Shown: piece after piece, positions 44,079 through 55,189 of the stretch | Layout: each line of letters begins with the position of its first letter | Position numbering within the stretch: position 1 is the stretch's first letter | DNA from: Lunularia cruciata | Lineage: Eukaryota; Streptophyta; Marchantiopsida; Lunulariales; Lunulariaceae | Reading direction: 5' to 3' | Assembly (NCBI GenBank): GCA_948567375.1 | Contig: OX419759.1 | Coordinates: forward strand, 59,734,593 to 59,798,592 | Length of the DNA stretch: 64,000 bases | Position numbers and translations under genes: made by a program | The notes under the pieces: model-generated | The model's database searches: none | Seen by the model: the letters and a program-made list of their open reading frames with translations, nothing else | What the model was told of the DNA's origin: nothing

Positions 44079-44636
44079 GCCGCTTGATGGCACCCATAGC
44101 CGCTCATTGGTGCTTGAAACTGCTCATTGCCATTGGTAGCTGCTCAATAGCACCTGTTGGTTCTGCATCCAAATGTGAACCTACATTGCAATCAAGTTCT
44201 TGATCTCCCATTGCTAAATTTTTGATGCCCTTTTGGAGTAAAATTCCTTGATCTTCAATTAATTTCTTGGTTGCCACAAGGTGACGCAAATCATTTTCCA
44301 TATCTTACACTATCTTCCTTGCCCCACTAATCTTTGGAAATAAACCACCACACTAATGAAAACTACAAAACCCATTGGTTTAATTTACTAACATGAGCAT
44401 TTGCACACACCATTTGCATTTGTAGATGGTGAATTTGAATTTGAATAGTTGAGAGTGGCATTTTAGATCCGCCAAAGAATTTCATAAATCCCACTCTAAG
44501 AATCACACACCAAAAGAATGTGGCAACCCTCTCAAGAAGCAACATCATCTCTTTTGACAATCATTTATTTCAATACGACAATCCTAAATATCCATAAAAT
44601 AGCACCAATGAGCGGCTATGGGTGCCATCAAGCGGT
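44079..44636. mobile_element. Foldback/MITE-like element with 36-bp terminal inverted repeats
   Basis: 44079-44114 and 44601-44636 are reverse complements with a single mismatch over 36 bp (left arm begins GCCGCTTGATGGCACCCATA). The 486-bp interior encodes nothing recognised. The left arm lies within a small tandem block of TAGCYGCTCATTGG-like units (44060-44160). The element abuts the 3' end of the copia element that begins at about 44650. No target duplication could be identified. Confidence 0.75.
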
Positions 44637-44649
44637 CTGGACTTCATAT

Positions 44650-46848
44650 TAGGGAGTCTTGCATCCTTGGCTAATCTTTGTAGTCATATTGCCTCTTTAG
44701 CAGCCTCAATTGTTGCCATATATTCTGCTCTATAGTAGAAAAAGCAATAATAGATCGGAGAGTAGACTTCCAACTTATTGGAACACCAATAAGTGTAAAA
44801 ATAAATCCAGTTGTTGACCTTCTCTTATTCAAGTCTGTTGTAAACTCAGAATCTACATACCTTGTAACTCCTCCTTGATTCTTCTCCACATCAAAGACAA
44901 TGCCAATGTTTTTAGTCCCTTTCAAGCAATGCAATATCCACTTCACAACTTCACAATGTTGTTTCCTTGGATTTTCCATGTATCTACTCACAACCTATGA
45001 GATGTCTGGTCTAGTGCAGACCATAGCATACATTAAACTCCCAACAACACTAGGATAAGGAGTATCTTACATTACTTTCTCCCCTCCTCATTGGATGGAC
45101 ATTGCTCCAATGATATCATGAAATGACTTGCCATTGGAGTGCTCACTAGTTTGGCATCCCATAGGCCATTTTTCAAGTCTCCAAGTTTGGTTTTTGGCCA
45201 AAGACTTCATATCTGCTTCCATTTCACAATATCATCTTTGAAAGTCTTGATCTTGCATTGCCTCCTTATATGAAGAAGGCTCACCATTCTCCATACTAAG
45301 AGCATAAGCTACAAATGAATCATCAAATCTCTTTGGAGGCCTTCTATCCCTATTTGGATACTTATGTTCATGTATAAGTTTTGGACTTTGCTTTTCTTAT
45401 GGTTCACTTGGTAGATCTACAAGAGGTGAAATGTCTTCACTTCCAACATCAAACTCCATTTTAACAATATTTGACTGAAATTATTTTCTTTGCTTTTGAT
45501 ATAGTAATCATCTCCATCATACTAGTCTCAAAACCTATACCTCTACTTACAACAAGGCAACACCTTTTTGGATCCCATAATCTATATCCCTTTGCATCCT
45601 TCTCATATCCCAAGAATCTACATTTTCTAGATTTGGGATCTAACTTTCTCCATTGCTCTTGTTTAATATGAACATAAGCTATGCATCCAAACACTCTTTG
45701 TGAAGAGTAATCAACATGCCTACTTGTCCTTTTTTCCATATTGTCTTAATCAATAACAGTAGAGGGAGAAATGTTTACCAAATGACAAGCCATATCTACA
45801 ACTTTTCCCTAAAATTTCTTCTCCAATCTTGTGTCGCTTTACATACTTCTTGCTTTCTCCAAGAGTGTACAATTTATCCACTCTGCCATACTATTTTGTT
45901 GAGGGGTACCCAATATGGTAAACTGATGAACTATCCCTTCACTCTTACAATATCTATCGAACTCTCTAGATTTATATTCTCTACTATTATCAGATCTCAA
46001 ATGCTTCACTTTCCTTCAAATTTGTTTTTCCATCATCACCTTCCATTGTTTAAAGATAAAGAAGACATCTGACTTTTGCTTCATGTTGTAGACACATACT
46101 CTCTGAGAATAATCACCAACCAAAGATACAAAGTATAATTCTCAAGCTTTTGAAGCTATAGGTGTAGGGCCCAAAACATCATACTGCACATAGTCTAAAA
46201 TTTCCTTTGTGCAATAAACTCTTGTGGAAAAGCTTAAACTTTTTTGCTTTCCTATTACACCATGCTCACAAAATTTTAACTTACAACTTTTAAGGCCCAT
46301 CAGAAGTTGCTTGGATAATTCATTTAGACCTCTTTCACCCATATGACCCAAATATAGGTGCCATAAGTGAGTGAGATCTTTTGGGTCTTCTTTTTCATAA
46401 ATACTATGTGATGCTCCTTTGGTAATGGTATCTTCAACAAGCTCATAAAGATTTTCTATCTTCTTGCTCTTCATTACAACCAACGATCCTTTTGATACCT
46501 TAAGTGTTCCATATTTTTCTCCCTACCTCCAACTATTTGAGTCAAAAGTGCTAAGTGATATCAAATTCTTCCTTAACTTAGGAACATGCCTCACATCAAC
46601 AAGAGTCCTCACAAACATCTTAATGTGTATTGTACCAATACCCATAACTTCACAAGCAATGTTATTACAAATCCTCTATTGAATGGTTCGTCCTCATGAA
46701 ACCACTCCTTATTTAGACACATTTGGTAAGAGAAACCTAAGTCCAATATCCATGACTCCTCAAATTGATCTTTGTCTTGGGTAACACATAGAAGAAAATC
46801 CACAAAACCAAATGACTTATCAATACTTGCTTTATCTTAAAGTTGGCC
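44650..46848 (-). pseudogene. Ty1/copia element (integrase, RNase H), 3' part, RT deleted
   Basis: Minus strand, in order: protease/gag-pre-integrase at 46810-46142 (WILDLGFSYQMC, where the catalytic D-S-G has become D-L-G; LYLGHMGERGLNELSKQ), integrase to about 45740, the integrase C-terminal connection with RVFGCIAYVHIKQ and FLGYEKDAKGYRLWDP (45700-45560), then a jump straight to the RT-RNase H joint (LMYAMVCTRPDIS, near 45030) and RNase H (STTGFIFTLIGVPISWKST, 44991-44671). Almost the whole reverse transcriptase core is missing between about 45250 and 45150. The 5' portion of the element lies at 59586-60440, displaced by element C. Confidence 0.8.
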
Positions 46849-46849
46849 T

Positions 46850-47490
46850 TGTTGTGCGTATATACATTGCAACACAACATACATCGCTGTCAACATCATA
46901 CACAATAGAAGCACAACTCATACATAAGTCAGACTCTAAAGTGCCACAATAATCAGATCATTAACCACTCAAATCAATCAAACTCAGATCAATACTTGAT
47001 ATGATCCTCAACAACTTGCCAACAATAGGGCACTGATTACAGTCAAGCCATACCAACTCTAGCATAGAAACTCGAGGTGATGCCGCCGGCTTTCTTTCCA
47101 CTCTAGCCAGGAACTCGAAGGCTCAACATCAGGGAAGTGAGCTCTCTGGAGCTGCACTCCCAGGGTATACCCCTGATTTTGACCTAGGTCTCCTCCCAAT
47201 GGTCCCGCTGATGGCACACCTGATAGTGCGGACGGTGGGCCCCGCCATGAAGTTAGTACCCTAAACCTAAAATCTGACCGTTGGAAAGTAGTCTATGAGT
47301 AACTGCCAAAATGCCTCTAGCTACTATAATTGGAACTCCAGTGTCCAAGGATCTTGATGCAACACTACAAATGGCATGACAGTTGTCGTGCGTATATACA
47401 TCGCTACACAACATACATCGCTGTCAATATCATACACAATAGAAGTACAACTCACACATAAGTCATACATAGACCTAAAGTGTCACAATT
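46850..47490 (-). mobile_element. 3' LTR of gypsy element C with flanking R1 motifs
   Basis: 46950-47375 is nearly identical by eye to 59147-59585, which identifies the LTR pair of element C. The R1 motif of about 100 bp (on the plus strand TATATACATCGC...CACAACTCACACATAAGTCA) lies on both sides of this core, at 46850-46948 and 47388-47490. The inner copy is next to the PHD finger, the outer next to copia sequence. Confidence 0.85.
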
Positions 47491-47656
47491 GCCTCCCTAG
47501 CTGGCGGTTAGGTCCCTCTAACTCCAGATAGCCATCTACTCTAAGTATATGGTATACCCTATGATGGGCAAAGATCAGGAGGCCGGGTGCTATAGAGCCC
47601 TATCGTTAGTCGCATGTCTGCAATCTATACCCTATAAAGAATGAACTAGCTATAGG

Positions 47657-47881
47657 TCAAGTACATCTAGGACATAACCATTGTCCTTGAGGAACCACTG
47701 TGAGGAGAGGAGTCATACATGCCATATGCCATCCTCTTGAACAGCTATCACACACTAACATAGTAGTAGCTCCACCAGAAGAGCCACATAACATACACCT
47801 CAAGCCTGCACGTACAAGTGCCAAGCTTGGGTCCATAGTACCATCAATGTTTGGGAGGTGGCATGGCGTACAATTGCACAC
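47657..47881 (-). CDS. PHD finger at the C-terminus of element C integrase
   Basis: An open frame of 74 codons with a full C4HC3 set: CMLC, then CDSC, H in GWHMAC, and CPRC preceded by W (GQWLCPRC); spacing fits a PHD finger, which in other proteins reads histone H3 tails. Upstream of the finger is CNCTPCHLPNIDGTMDPSLA. It follows the integrase C-terminal block (48166-47915) with a short frame gap, so it was most likely the last domain of Pol. Elements B and D have the same fusion. In an autonomous element it could steer integration to marked chromatin; that is inference. Confidence 0.85.
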   Translation of the reverse strand: MCNCTPCHLPNIDGTMDPSLALVRAGLRCMLCGSSGGATTMLVCDSCSRGWHMACMTPLLTVVPQGQWLCPRCT

Positions 47882-47914
47882 ATGATCCTTCCAAATAACA
47901 CCATCACGTCCTTC

Positions 47915-48080
47915 TTACACGAGGACTCGAGATGACAAAACCTCACGCACTCTCAAGATAGTGCGGCCTGTAGAAACATCAAGTGTTGTCGTTGCTATCA
48001 GCTGTAGATATACATAGTCTCCTGGATGAAATTGACGGATTGAGGGTCTATAACCTCCTCCTCGAATGGTAGCATAGCAA
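47915..48080 (-). pseudogene. Element C integrase, C-terminal block after the insertion
   Basis: Encodes YATIRGGGYRPSIRQFHPGD and YVYLQ, a conserved basic-aromatic block equivalent to the GPF/GPY-type C-terminal domain region, then ILRVREVLSSRVLV. It is separated from the catalytic core by the insertion at 48081-50693; the join falls inside the residues HRDTL..YATI. Confidence 0.75.
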
Positions 48081-50693
48081 TGTCGTCGGGAAAATAGCCC
48101 ACGTGTACCCTTGAGGCTTTTGGTGTGATAAATTTTCTTTTCTCTTCTAGTTGTTGTAAGGAACATGGATTTATGTCAATATGTCTCGGGTGTAGGTTTA
48201 TGCTACCTTGCTGTGGGAGATATTTCCTATATTATTGTGCAGCCGGGAAAAGTTATGGTGTTATTAGCTCAAGGAGTCTTTTAATGTGGCTTGAGCCAAG
48301 AAATAATGTTGAGTTACACTAGCTCAGGTTCTGTTTTACGTTATTGGGATGAAGGAGTATTTGCCTTAGAAGAGGAGCAAAAAGGAGTCCTTGAGTTGGA
48401 AATACTTGGGAGGCTTTAGAGGAGTTGTGACAATGAAAAGTTTGGGGGAAAAACAGCAGGAAGAAGTTAGAGGACAGTGAAGGAACTTAGCTCGGAAGAA
48501 GAGATTTTCAAGTGGAAAGGGTTCTGGACCGAGGGCTGGAGGAGGAGATTTTCGAGGGGAAGAGATTTTTGAGTGGAAAGGGTTCTGGACAGAGGGCTGC
48601 AGGAGGAAATTTTTGAGGGAAATACTTGGCTGTGCAGGGGCTTTGAGAGCATGGACAGGAAGGAAAGGGAATCGAAAGGGCTTTGAGAGAGGTGACTGTA
48701 GGAAGAGGTTTTCGAAGAATAGGGCCTGAACAGACATGGAAGGAGAGGAGAATTTTGGAGAGAAAGGCCTTCTGTTGAGACAGGACCAGGAGAAGGATTT
48801 TGAGATGCTTGAGGTCTGAGATAGGACCAGTGGATGAATTTTCAAAATTTTGCAGGTGAGTGTTGAGGGCTGAAGGATTTCGAGATGCCAGAGGGGCTGA
48901 GACAGGACCAGGGGAAGGATTTTGAGATGCCTAAGGTCTGAGATAGGACCAGTGGATGAATTTTCAAAATTTGCAGGAGAGTGTTGAGGGCTGAAAGATT
49001 TTGAGATGCCTTCTGTTGAGACAGGACCAGGGGAAGGATTTCAAGATGCATGAGGTCTGAGATAGGACTAGTGGATGAATTTTTGAAATTTTGCAGGAGA
49101 GTGTTGAGGGCTGAAAGATTTCGAGATGCCTTCTGTTGAGACAGGACCAAGGGAAAGATTTTGAAATGCTGTAGGCTGTGCTTGGACCAAGGGAAGGATT
49201 TTCGAGATGCGTGAGGTCGAAATAGGACCGGTGGGGTGAATTTTTGAAGTTGCAAGAGAGTCTTAGGGCTGAAAGATTTTCGAAACGCGGTAGGCTGTGC
49301 TTGGACCAGGGGAAGGATTTTTGAGATGCCTGAGGTCTGAGATAGGACCAATGGGTGAATTTTTGAAGTTTGCAGGAGAGTGTTGAGGGCTGAAAGATTT
49401 TTGAAATGTTGTAGGCTGTGCTTAGACCAGTGGAAGGATTTTTGAGATGCCTGAGGTCTGAGATTGGACCAGTGGGTGAATTTTCAAAGTTGCAAGAGAG
49501 TCCTAGGGCTGAAAGATTTTTGAAATGTTGTAGGCTGTGCTTGGAGCAGGGGAAGGATTTTCAAGATGCTTGAGGTTTGAGATAGGACCAGTGGGGTGAA
49601 TATTTGAAGATTGCAGGAGAGTGTTGAGGGCTGAAAGATTTTTGAAATGCTGTAGGCAGTGCTTGAAAGTGTAGGGGAGAAAAAGGGTTTTCTCTCAAAG
49701 GAATGAACAATGTGCAGGAGAGGAAGTGCTTTGATAGAAGAGAAATTTTTGCAAGTTTGAAGGGGTTTGGGCAGAAGTTGAAGAGAACAAAATTTCACAG
49801 GGAAGCAAGAGGACATGAGATTTAGACAGTACATAATTTTTGCAGGTCTGAGGGGGATTTGCTGCAGAAGTTGCCGAAGGATATCTCTCGAAGTCAGGAA
49901 GAAGAGGAGGAGAATTTTGAAGTGGATCAGCTCATCTGGAGCAAGGGCAAGAAAATATTTGAAGTTGGTTGGCCTGTCTGAATGGAGTGAATCTGATCTG
50001 CAAAACAAGGCATAGGAGAATGAAGAGGTTTGGAGGGTGAGTTGCCTTGTCTGCTGTCGGACAGAGTATATGTGAAGTGCCGGCTGAGTTGATGAGCTGT
50101 TGCAACCTTAGGGCAGGCATTGCCTTGACTAGAACTATTTGACTTATCCAACCTTGTGAACTTTGTTGTTGAAATTCTTGTGAATGATGAGTCTTGGAAG
50201 CGGATTTGTGTTATGAATTGTGACTAGAGTTGATGAAAAATCCATTCTAGGAGCTCTCAGTCCGGTCCAGGTGAATAGCATAATTAAATGATTTGGGTGC
50301 CCGGGTTTATGTTCAGTTAGATCACTCAGTTGTCGTTTATTTTATTTTATCAAAGGGCCACCTGACCTAGGTCTATGAACTGCCAGATCCCGAACCATAG
50401 CTTGAACCTGACGTGAAAATAGAATATGAGACCAGGCAGAGGTAGAAACCATAACACCAGACTCGCATGACAAGATTAGTTTTGCGAAAGTCAAGGATAA
50501 AACAAAACCTTCAGGGAGAGCCAACCTCAGGGAAACTGAAACAACAAGTTCATATAGAGACAAATTCCCAACAATCCAGGAGTAGGGAAGGAATGTCTGT
50601 CTATGGGAAAATCCAAAAGAAAGATAGTAAGGAAAACTAAGCACAAGCAGCCATGTGCTCGGTGCACTCTCAAGACCAAACGTTCCCCATGAT
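48081..50693 (+). mobile_element. GA-rich tandem-repeat insertion element, copy 2
   Basis: A 2.6 kb relative of 2804-6178, inserted in the integrase of element C. It begins TGTCGTC (copy 1: TGTCATC), and the flanks AGCAA (48076-48080) and AGCAT (50694-50698) form a 5-bp target duplication with one change; the uninterrupted sequence of element D near 63390 confirms the empty site. Shared with copy 1: purine-rich tandem arrays, ATTCTAGGAGCTC, the right-end hairpin AGCACA...TGTGCT and CAAGACCAAACGTTC/GAGACCGAACATTC. Arrays differ in unit length from copy 1. No coding domain. Confidence 0.7.
48790..49660 (+). repeat. Tandem array, about 120-bp unit, seven copies
   Basis: The marker GAGGTCTGAGATAGGACC (or close variants) recurs near 48810, 48935, 49048, 49205, 49328, 49450 and 49570. 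Most units contain GCAGGAGAGTGTTGAGGGCTG and GTGCTTGGACCAGGGGAAGG; spacing varies from about 114 to 157 bp because parts of units are missing or doubled. Confidence 0.85.
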
Positions 50694-50698
50694 AGCAT

Positions 50699-51700
50699 AA
50701 AGTATCTCTATGTTGAGCAATCGCCAAGTTCTCAAAGGCCATTGGCATCACTCTTTGAAAGATCTTTGCCCGTTGAGAACATACACTCACCCATACATCT
50801 GGGTCATCCAAGTCCAAAACTACAATACCATCTCGACGAATGGCTGCAAGTAAATCTGGATCTCGTCCATAGAGAAGGAAGTAAGGAGAAAAGGATGCTA
50901 AGGAGGCTTTCCGGCTGAACCAATAGCCCATGGCCAACCAAGGTAACTGGAGATCCCAATCTCCCAAGTGGGCTCTTTGCAAACCATACTTTTGCAATCC
51001 TCTCTTCATTGTCTTAACCACTCTCTCTACTAAACCATCTGCCTCAAGGTGATCTCGGAAGGTAGTATGATGATCAATCAAAGCCTTGTCACACAAGACC
51101 TAAAACTCCCCCAAGAACTCGATACCCTGATCAGTCAAAACCTCAGCAGGTGCACCAAAATGACTAAGAACTTGATCCAAGAACAAGTAAGTTGTCCCTT
51201 CACTAGACTTGTCAGGAACTGCCACCAACTCAATCCACTTGGAAAAGTGCTCCACCATCACCAAAACATATCGATGATGTCTCATAGTCAGCGGTAAAGG
51301 TCTAGCAAAGTCCAAACTCCAATGGTAACCCAATCCCATGATAGGTAGTGGGTGTAATTGTGGCGTAGGAGCATTGAATGATGCTCTAACTCAATCACAA
51401 ACCACACATTTGGCAACAAACTGCTGTACCTCGGTCTGCATACCGTGCCACCAATAATGACTCTGGAGTAAGCTATATGTATGCTTGACTCCAAAATGTC
51501 CTCGCTCCTCATGAGCATGACAAACCAACTGTGGTCTCAAAGATGGAAGTGGTACTACTCGCACTCTACCATCCTCCCACACATGCAAAATGTGTCTGCC
51601 CTCCAATCTAAACCATCTGGCTCGCTGAAGAACATGGTCTCTCTCCTTGGCCCCAACTGTGCCACCCACAACACCAGTGCAAAGATAGTCCATCACTAAG
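50699..51700 (-). pseudogene. Element C integrase, zinc domain and catalytic core
   Basis: Frames 51696-51391, 51339-51100 and 51096-50527 cover, in order, the HHCC zinc domain (VCHAHEERGHFGVKHTYSLL...CVVCD), the catalytic core with the Asp of GYHWSLDFARPL and of VLTDQGIEF, and EADGLVERVVKTMKRGL, which contains the third acidic residue. The core ends in FENLAIAQHRDTL, where the insertion at 48081-50693 begins. Only a few frame breaks are present, so element C is younger than A and B. Confidence 0.82.
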
Positions 51701-51998
51701 ACATCATCATGAATGTCTCTCTGAACTGTACCAATATCTTCAATCTTGGATCTGTAACCTCAATAACTTCTGCTGTATGCGCTAAGAGAGTTACTACCAA
51801 AGCCTCTGAAAATATACACAGAAAGGTAGATGCATGCCAACCTGGCACCATCTCCTCATCTATCTCACCATGCCAATGTGCTCCGGTCTGATCCTGCTGG
51901 TTGGGACATGGGTTTCTACTCAACCCATATGCATCACGGTTCACCACTCCAAGTCTGTGAACAATCGTGAAATCATACTCCTATAAAATCAAAGCCCA

Positions 51999-52543
51999 TC
52001 ATGCAAGCTTCCCTAAAAGCTTGTCGGACTCCATCAACCACTTCAATGGCTGATGGTCAGTGATGAGAGTGAAGGGGTTACCAAATAGGTAACATTCGAA
52101 ATGTGCTATTGCCCAAATTGCTGCCAAGCACTCTCCCTCGTATGAACTATACTTCACCTCCGCTGAATTGTTGGAGTGACTAGCATAGGCCACCACAAAC
52201 TCCTTCCCCTCATCATCATGTTGGGTAAGCACCGCTCCAAGCCCCAACATACTCCAATCAGTATGAACCTGAAATGGTCGTCCTCTGATCGGTCTCCTCA
52301 AAATAGGAGCACATGTCAACCTCTCCTTGAGCTCTACAAAAGCTCTCTCCTACTCATCTCCCCAACACCACTCCTATGTAAGCTTGGTCAGCTTCATCAA
52401 GGCCTTGGCAATGGCACTAAATCCTCTAACATAGTGGTGATAGAAGTTTGCCAACCCAAGGAATGCTCGCACTCTGCTCACATCTGTAGGCCAAGGAATA
52501 CGTGCAATAGCCTCAAAGTCTTGGTCTGCTGAACACCAAGTCC
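51999..52543 (-). pseudogene. Element C RNase H region
   Basis: The frame 52319-51999 contains QVHTDWSMLGLGAVLTQHDD, SSYEGECLAAIWAIAHFECY and LITDHQPLKWLM: the first Asp, the Glu and the second Asp of a Ty3/gypsy RNase H, all kept. The RT thumb/connection (about 52540-52320, PRPTDVSRVRAFLGLANFYH) precedes it with stops. Confidence 0.82.
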
Positions 52544-53095
52544 TCAGGGGTAGATAGTGTGACCCAAATACTCATGGAAGAACCTACACTTCCCAGGATG
52601 TAATTTGAGTCCATGAGATCTCAACCTCTCAAACACCTCCAACAATTGTCTCTCATGCTCGTCCACAGTAGTGCTATATACCAAAATGTCATCAATATAA
52701 CACCAAGTAAAATCCAATCCAACTAGGATCCTATCCATGACCCTTTGGAACTCAACAAGAGTGTTCTTCAACCCAAACGGTAAGAACCTCCACTGATATA
52801 ACACATCCTTGCCGTGAGGATCAATAGCATAGAATGCTATCTTGGACTTATCTTCCTCCCTGATCAGCAACTGATGATATCCTGCTTGAAGATCCAAAGT
52901 ACTGAAGACCTTTGCATGCCCAATCGCATCAAAAAGCTCCTCCGGTGTAGGCATGGCATACCGATCAGCCCTGGTTTGTTGGTTGATAAGACGGTAATCT
53001 CCACACATCCGCCTATTTGTATAGTTGCCATGCATATCCTTCTTGGCTGGCATCATTGTTGCTAATGCATACTCTCCATGTGAAATCTCCACCAA
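52544..53095 (-). CDS. Element C reverse transcriptase
   Basis: A 183-codon open frame that holds most of a Ty3/gypsy reverse transcriptase: CGDYRLINQQTRADRYAMPT, FSTLDLQAGYHQLLI (first catalytic Asp), WRFLPFGLKN and CYIDDILVY (catalytic YIDD), ending at ECRFFHEYLGHTIYP-like sequence. It is the best-preserved polymerase in the window. Neighbouring frames carry stops, so the whole Pol is not translatable, and this is a fragment of a once active gene. Confidence 0.8.
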   Translation of the reverse strand: MVEISHGEYALATMMPAKKDMHGNYTNRRMCGDYRLINQQTRADRYAMPTPEELFDAIGHAKVFSTLDLQAGYHQLLIREEDKSKIAFYAIDPHGKDVLYQWRFLPFGLKNTLVEFQRVMDRILVGLDFTWCYIDDILVYSTTVDEHERQLLEVFERLRSHGLKLHPGKCRFFHEYLGHTIYP

Positions 53096-55189
53096 ACCAG
53101 CCTAAAAAAGATCACTACTCCGGCTCTAAATCAATGTCCTCTCCATGTCACTATAGCAATAAGGACGTCGAAAAACTAGTGTATCGCTAGTCAGCTCAAT
53201 CCGTATACCAGGTCCCTTTAGAACACCTAAATCCTTCATACTGAAGGCAAAAAAACTTGTGTGACTCTTCAAGAACCTCCAAACCCTCTGTCTTTCCTCT
53301 CCAATAAGCTTGGGTCCAAGATCTGGCTCCCAAGTATCCTCTATAACTGCTTAGGAGTGGAAGAAGTACTGACTGGCTGCTACACAGGGCCTTTAGGAGC
53401 AATAGTGTCATGCCTCCGACCACTAGAGGCCCCAACCTGTGTGAAAAACTCCCTCCCCTCTGGTTGCAAGCTCCACACGTCTCCTAGCTGCATCCCAAGT
53501 GGACCAAGGGTGTAATCCAAGTAGCCCACGCTCACCTGGATGGACTCCAAGTAGACCACTCTCCCTAGTAGCTACTGGCTGTGTCCCAAGAATACCATTT
53601 CCACTCGGTCCATCACCCTCAGCATGTGCTTGAACCGTCTTAATAGGCACAAGGCTCACAAGTGTCTGAGTGGTGATGCCTATCAAGTGCATCCTACAAT
53701 GCTCTACTAAGCCAAGGCTCATAATCCAGGTCAAACAATTTAGGTCCATAGCCTGACCTAACACTTGACGCCTGGATGCCTCTAACATTGCTGGAACAAT
53801 GGTAATACCGGTGCGGAAACCCATTGCTCGCTCTCTCTCATCAGCGTTGGGCTCCACCAACTGCTGTAACTGTGAATCCCAAACAAGTCCAGGTCTTCCC
53901 TCTCAAAGCGCATGAGAGCTTAGGAAACTCATGAGTGTGAGAAATGCGGCTCTAGGCTGTCCAACTAGGTTCACCACTGCCATAGGTGACCTATCAGCCA
54001 CTACAACTATCTGAGACTGACACCCAACATCCAAGATGTCATCAACAAGGATGTGCTCAAGTCGTTGAATCCCATCATAAGCACACTGTAAAACCTCTCT
54101 AGGTAAGAGGTTTGTCCACCAAAGACAAAGACCATGAGCCTATGATCCCACTCTGGCTGCATCTAACAATACAACATGTCCCATCCAAGAATGGACCTGA
54201 TGTGTACTCACCACCACTCTAGTGCGAGAATCACCTATCAAAGGAACGTTCTTTAAAAGGTAAGCTAGAGAAACGGATTGATGAACTTGGGGATGTCATA
54301 GTATCCGTAACATCTCCCAAAACACACCAAAATGAGGATCCTGAAGACCCAAACCTCGACCAGCATGTGTATGTCCCTAACATGGCCATCCAAAAATCAC
54401 CAAGTGAACAGGCCCATGTCTCTCTAGGTCATGCGCCCCTAGTAAGGAAATGTCTGTTGGTAGGGCATTTTGGTAATCTCTGATTGCTGACATCGGTAAT
54501 AACTCCGGATAGCGATAGGCCAAGTGTGCCACATGATGTAGAGAGACTCGTCTAGCAATCTCATTTCTCTCTACATACAAGTACCTTTGTACTCATATAC
54601 TCGCCTGGAACACCGCAGCTAGTCCGGTGCTAATCCCACCAAACAACTCCAATAGACATATCCCCTCTACTGGATACTGCCAAACAATGAGTGTGGTATC
54701 CAAAGGTGTCAAAGCAATCGCCTCTAGAGGCTCATCCTCACACTCATCTCTTGATGGTATGAAGGCTCGACTCCAAGCCTACTACACCAACCGATCTGCA
54801 TGCTGCTGCAATGCCTCCTCTGAACTCCACAATGGAACATCCAAGGTGGATGGAACAATCCCACTCGTACTCCAAATTCAAGTGATCTCCTCTGGTATTG
54901 GAGTATCCTCTACATGGGCGTTCCCCTCCAACAAATCACTAGGCCAAGTAACTGCACCACTAAGAGCTAAAACTAATGCTACCATGGTCCCGGACTGTAG
55001 TGAGCCAAGACTACCACTACTGAAGCATACTGGTAGGCGACACACCCGTCCCTCACCAGACTGCCAACCAGGTCTATAGGAGGCTATCTCCTCCCAATAG
55101 TCAATGCTGAAACCCATGGGGTATAACACTGCTCCCCCAACTAGCACATCATATGGCTCAGCTATCGTGACCCATTTGTGCATGTGTGT
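53096..55189 (-). pseudogene. Element C linker between protease and reverse transcriptase
   Basis: Decayed pieces match the equivalent parts of elements A and B: frame 54580-54377 (YVERNEIARRVSLHHVAHLA through PELLPMSAIRDYQNALPTDI) spans the point where element A is interrupted, giving the empty-site sequence; 53860-53423 matches 34900-35130 of element B; 55183-54878 (WVTIAEPYDVLVGGAVLYPM) continues the post-protease region. No catalytic domain is recognised here. Confidence 0.65.

Noticed and set aside
47657..47881. PHD finger as an independent host chromatin gene
   Set aside because: It lies between integrase and LTR in three separate retroelements, so it belongs to the element.
47700..47885. 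Plus-strand ORF opposite the PHD finger
   Set aside because: The minus-strand reading has the complete Cys/His pattern and two relatives; the plus-strand frame is its shadow.
48366..50151. Minus-strand ORFs of 160-174 codons
   Set aside because: Same artefact within the tandem array of insertion element copy 2.
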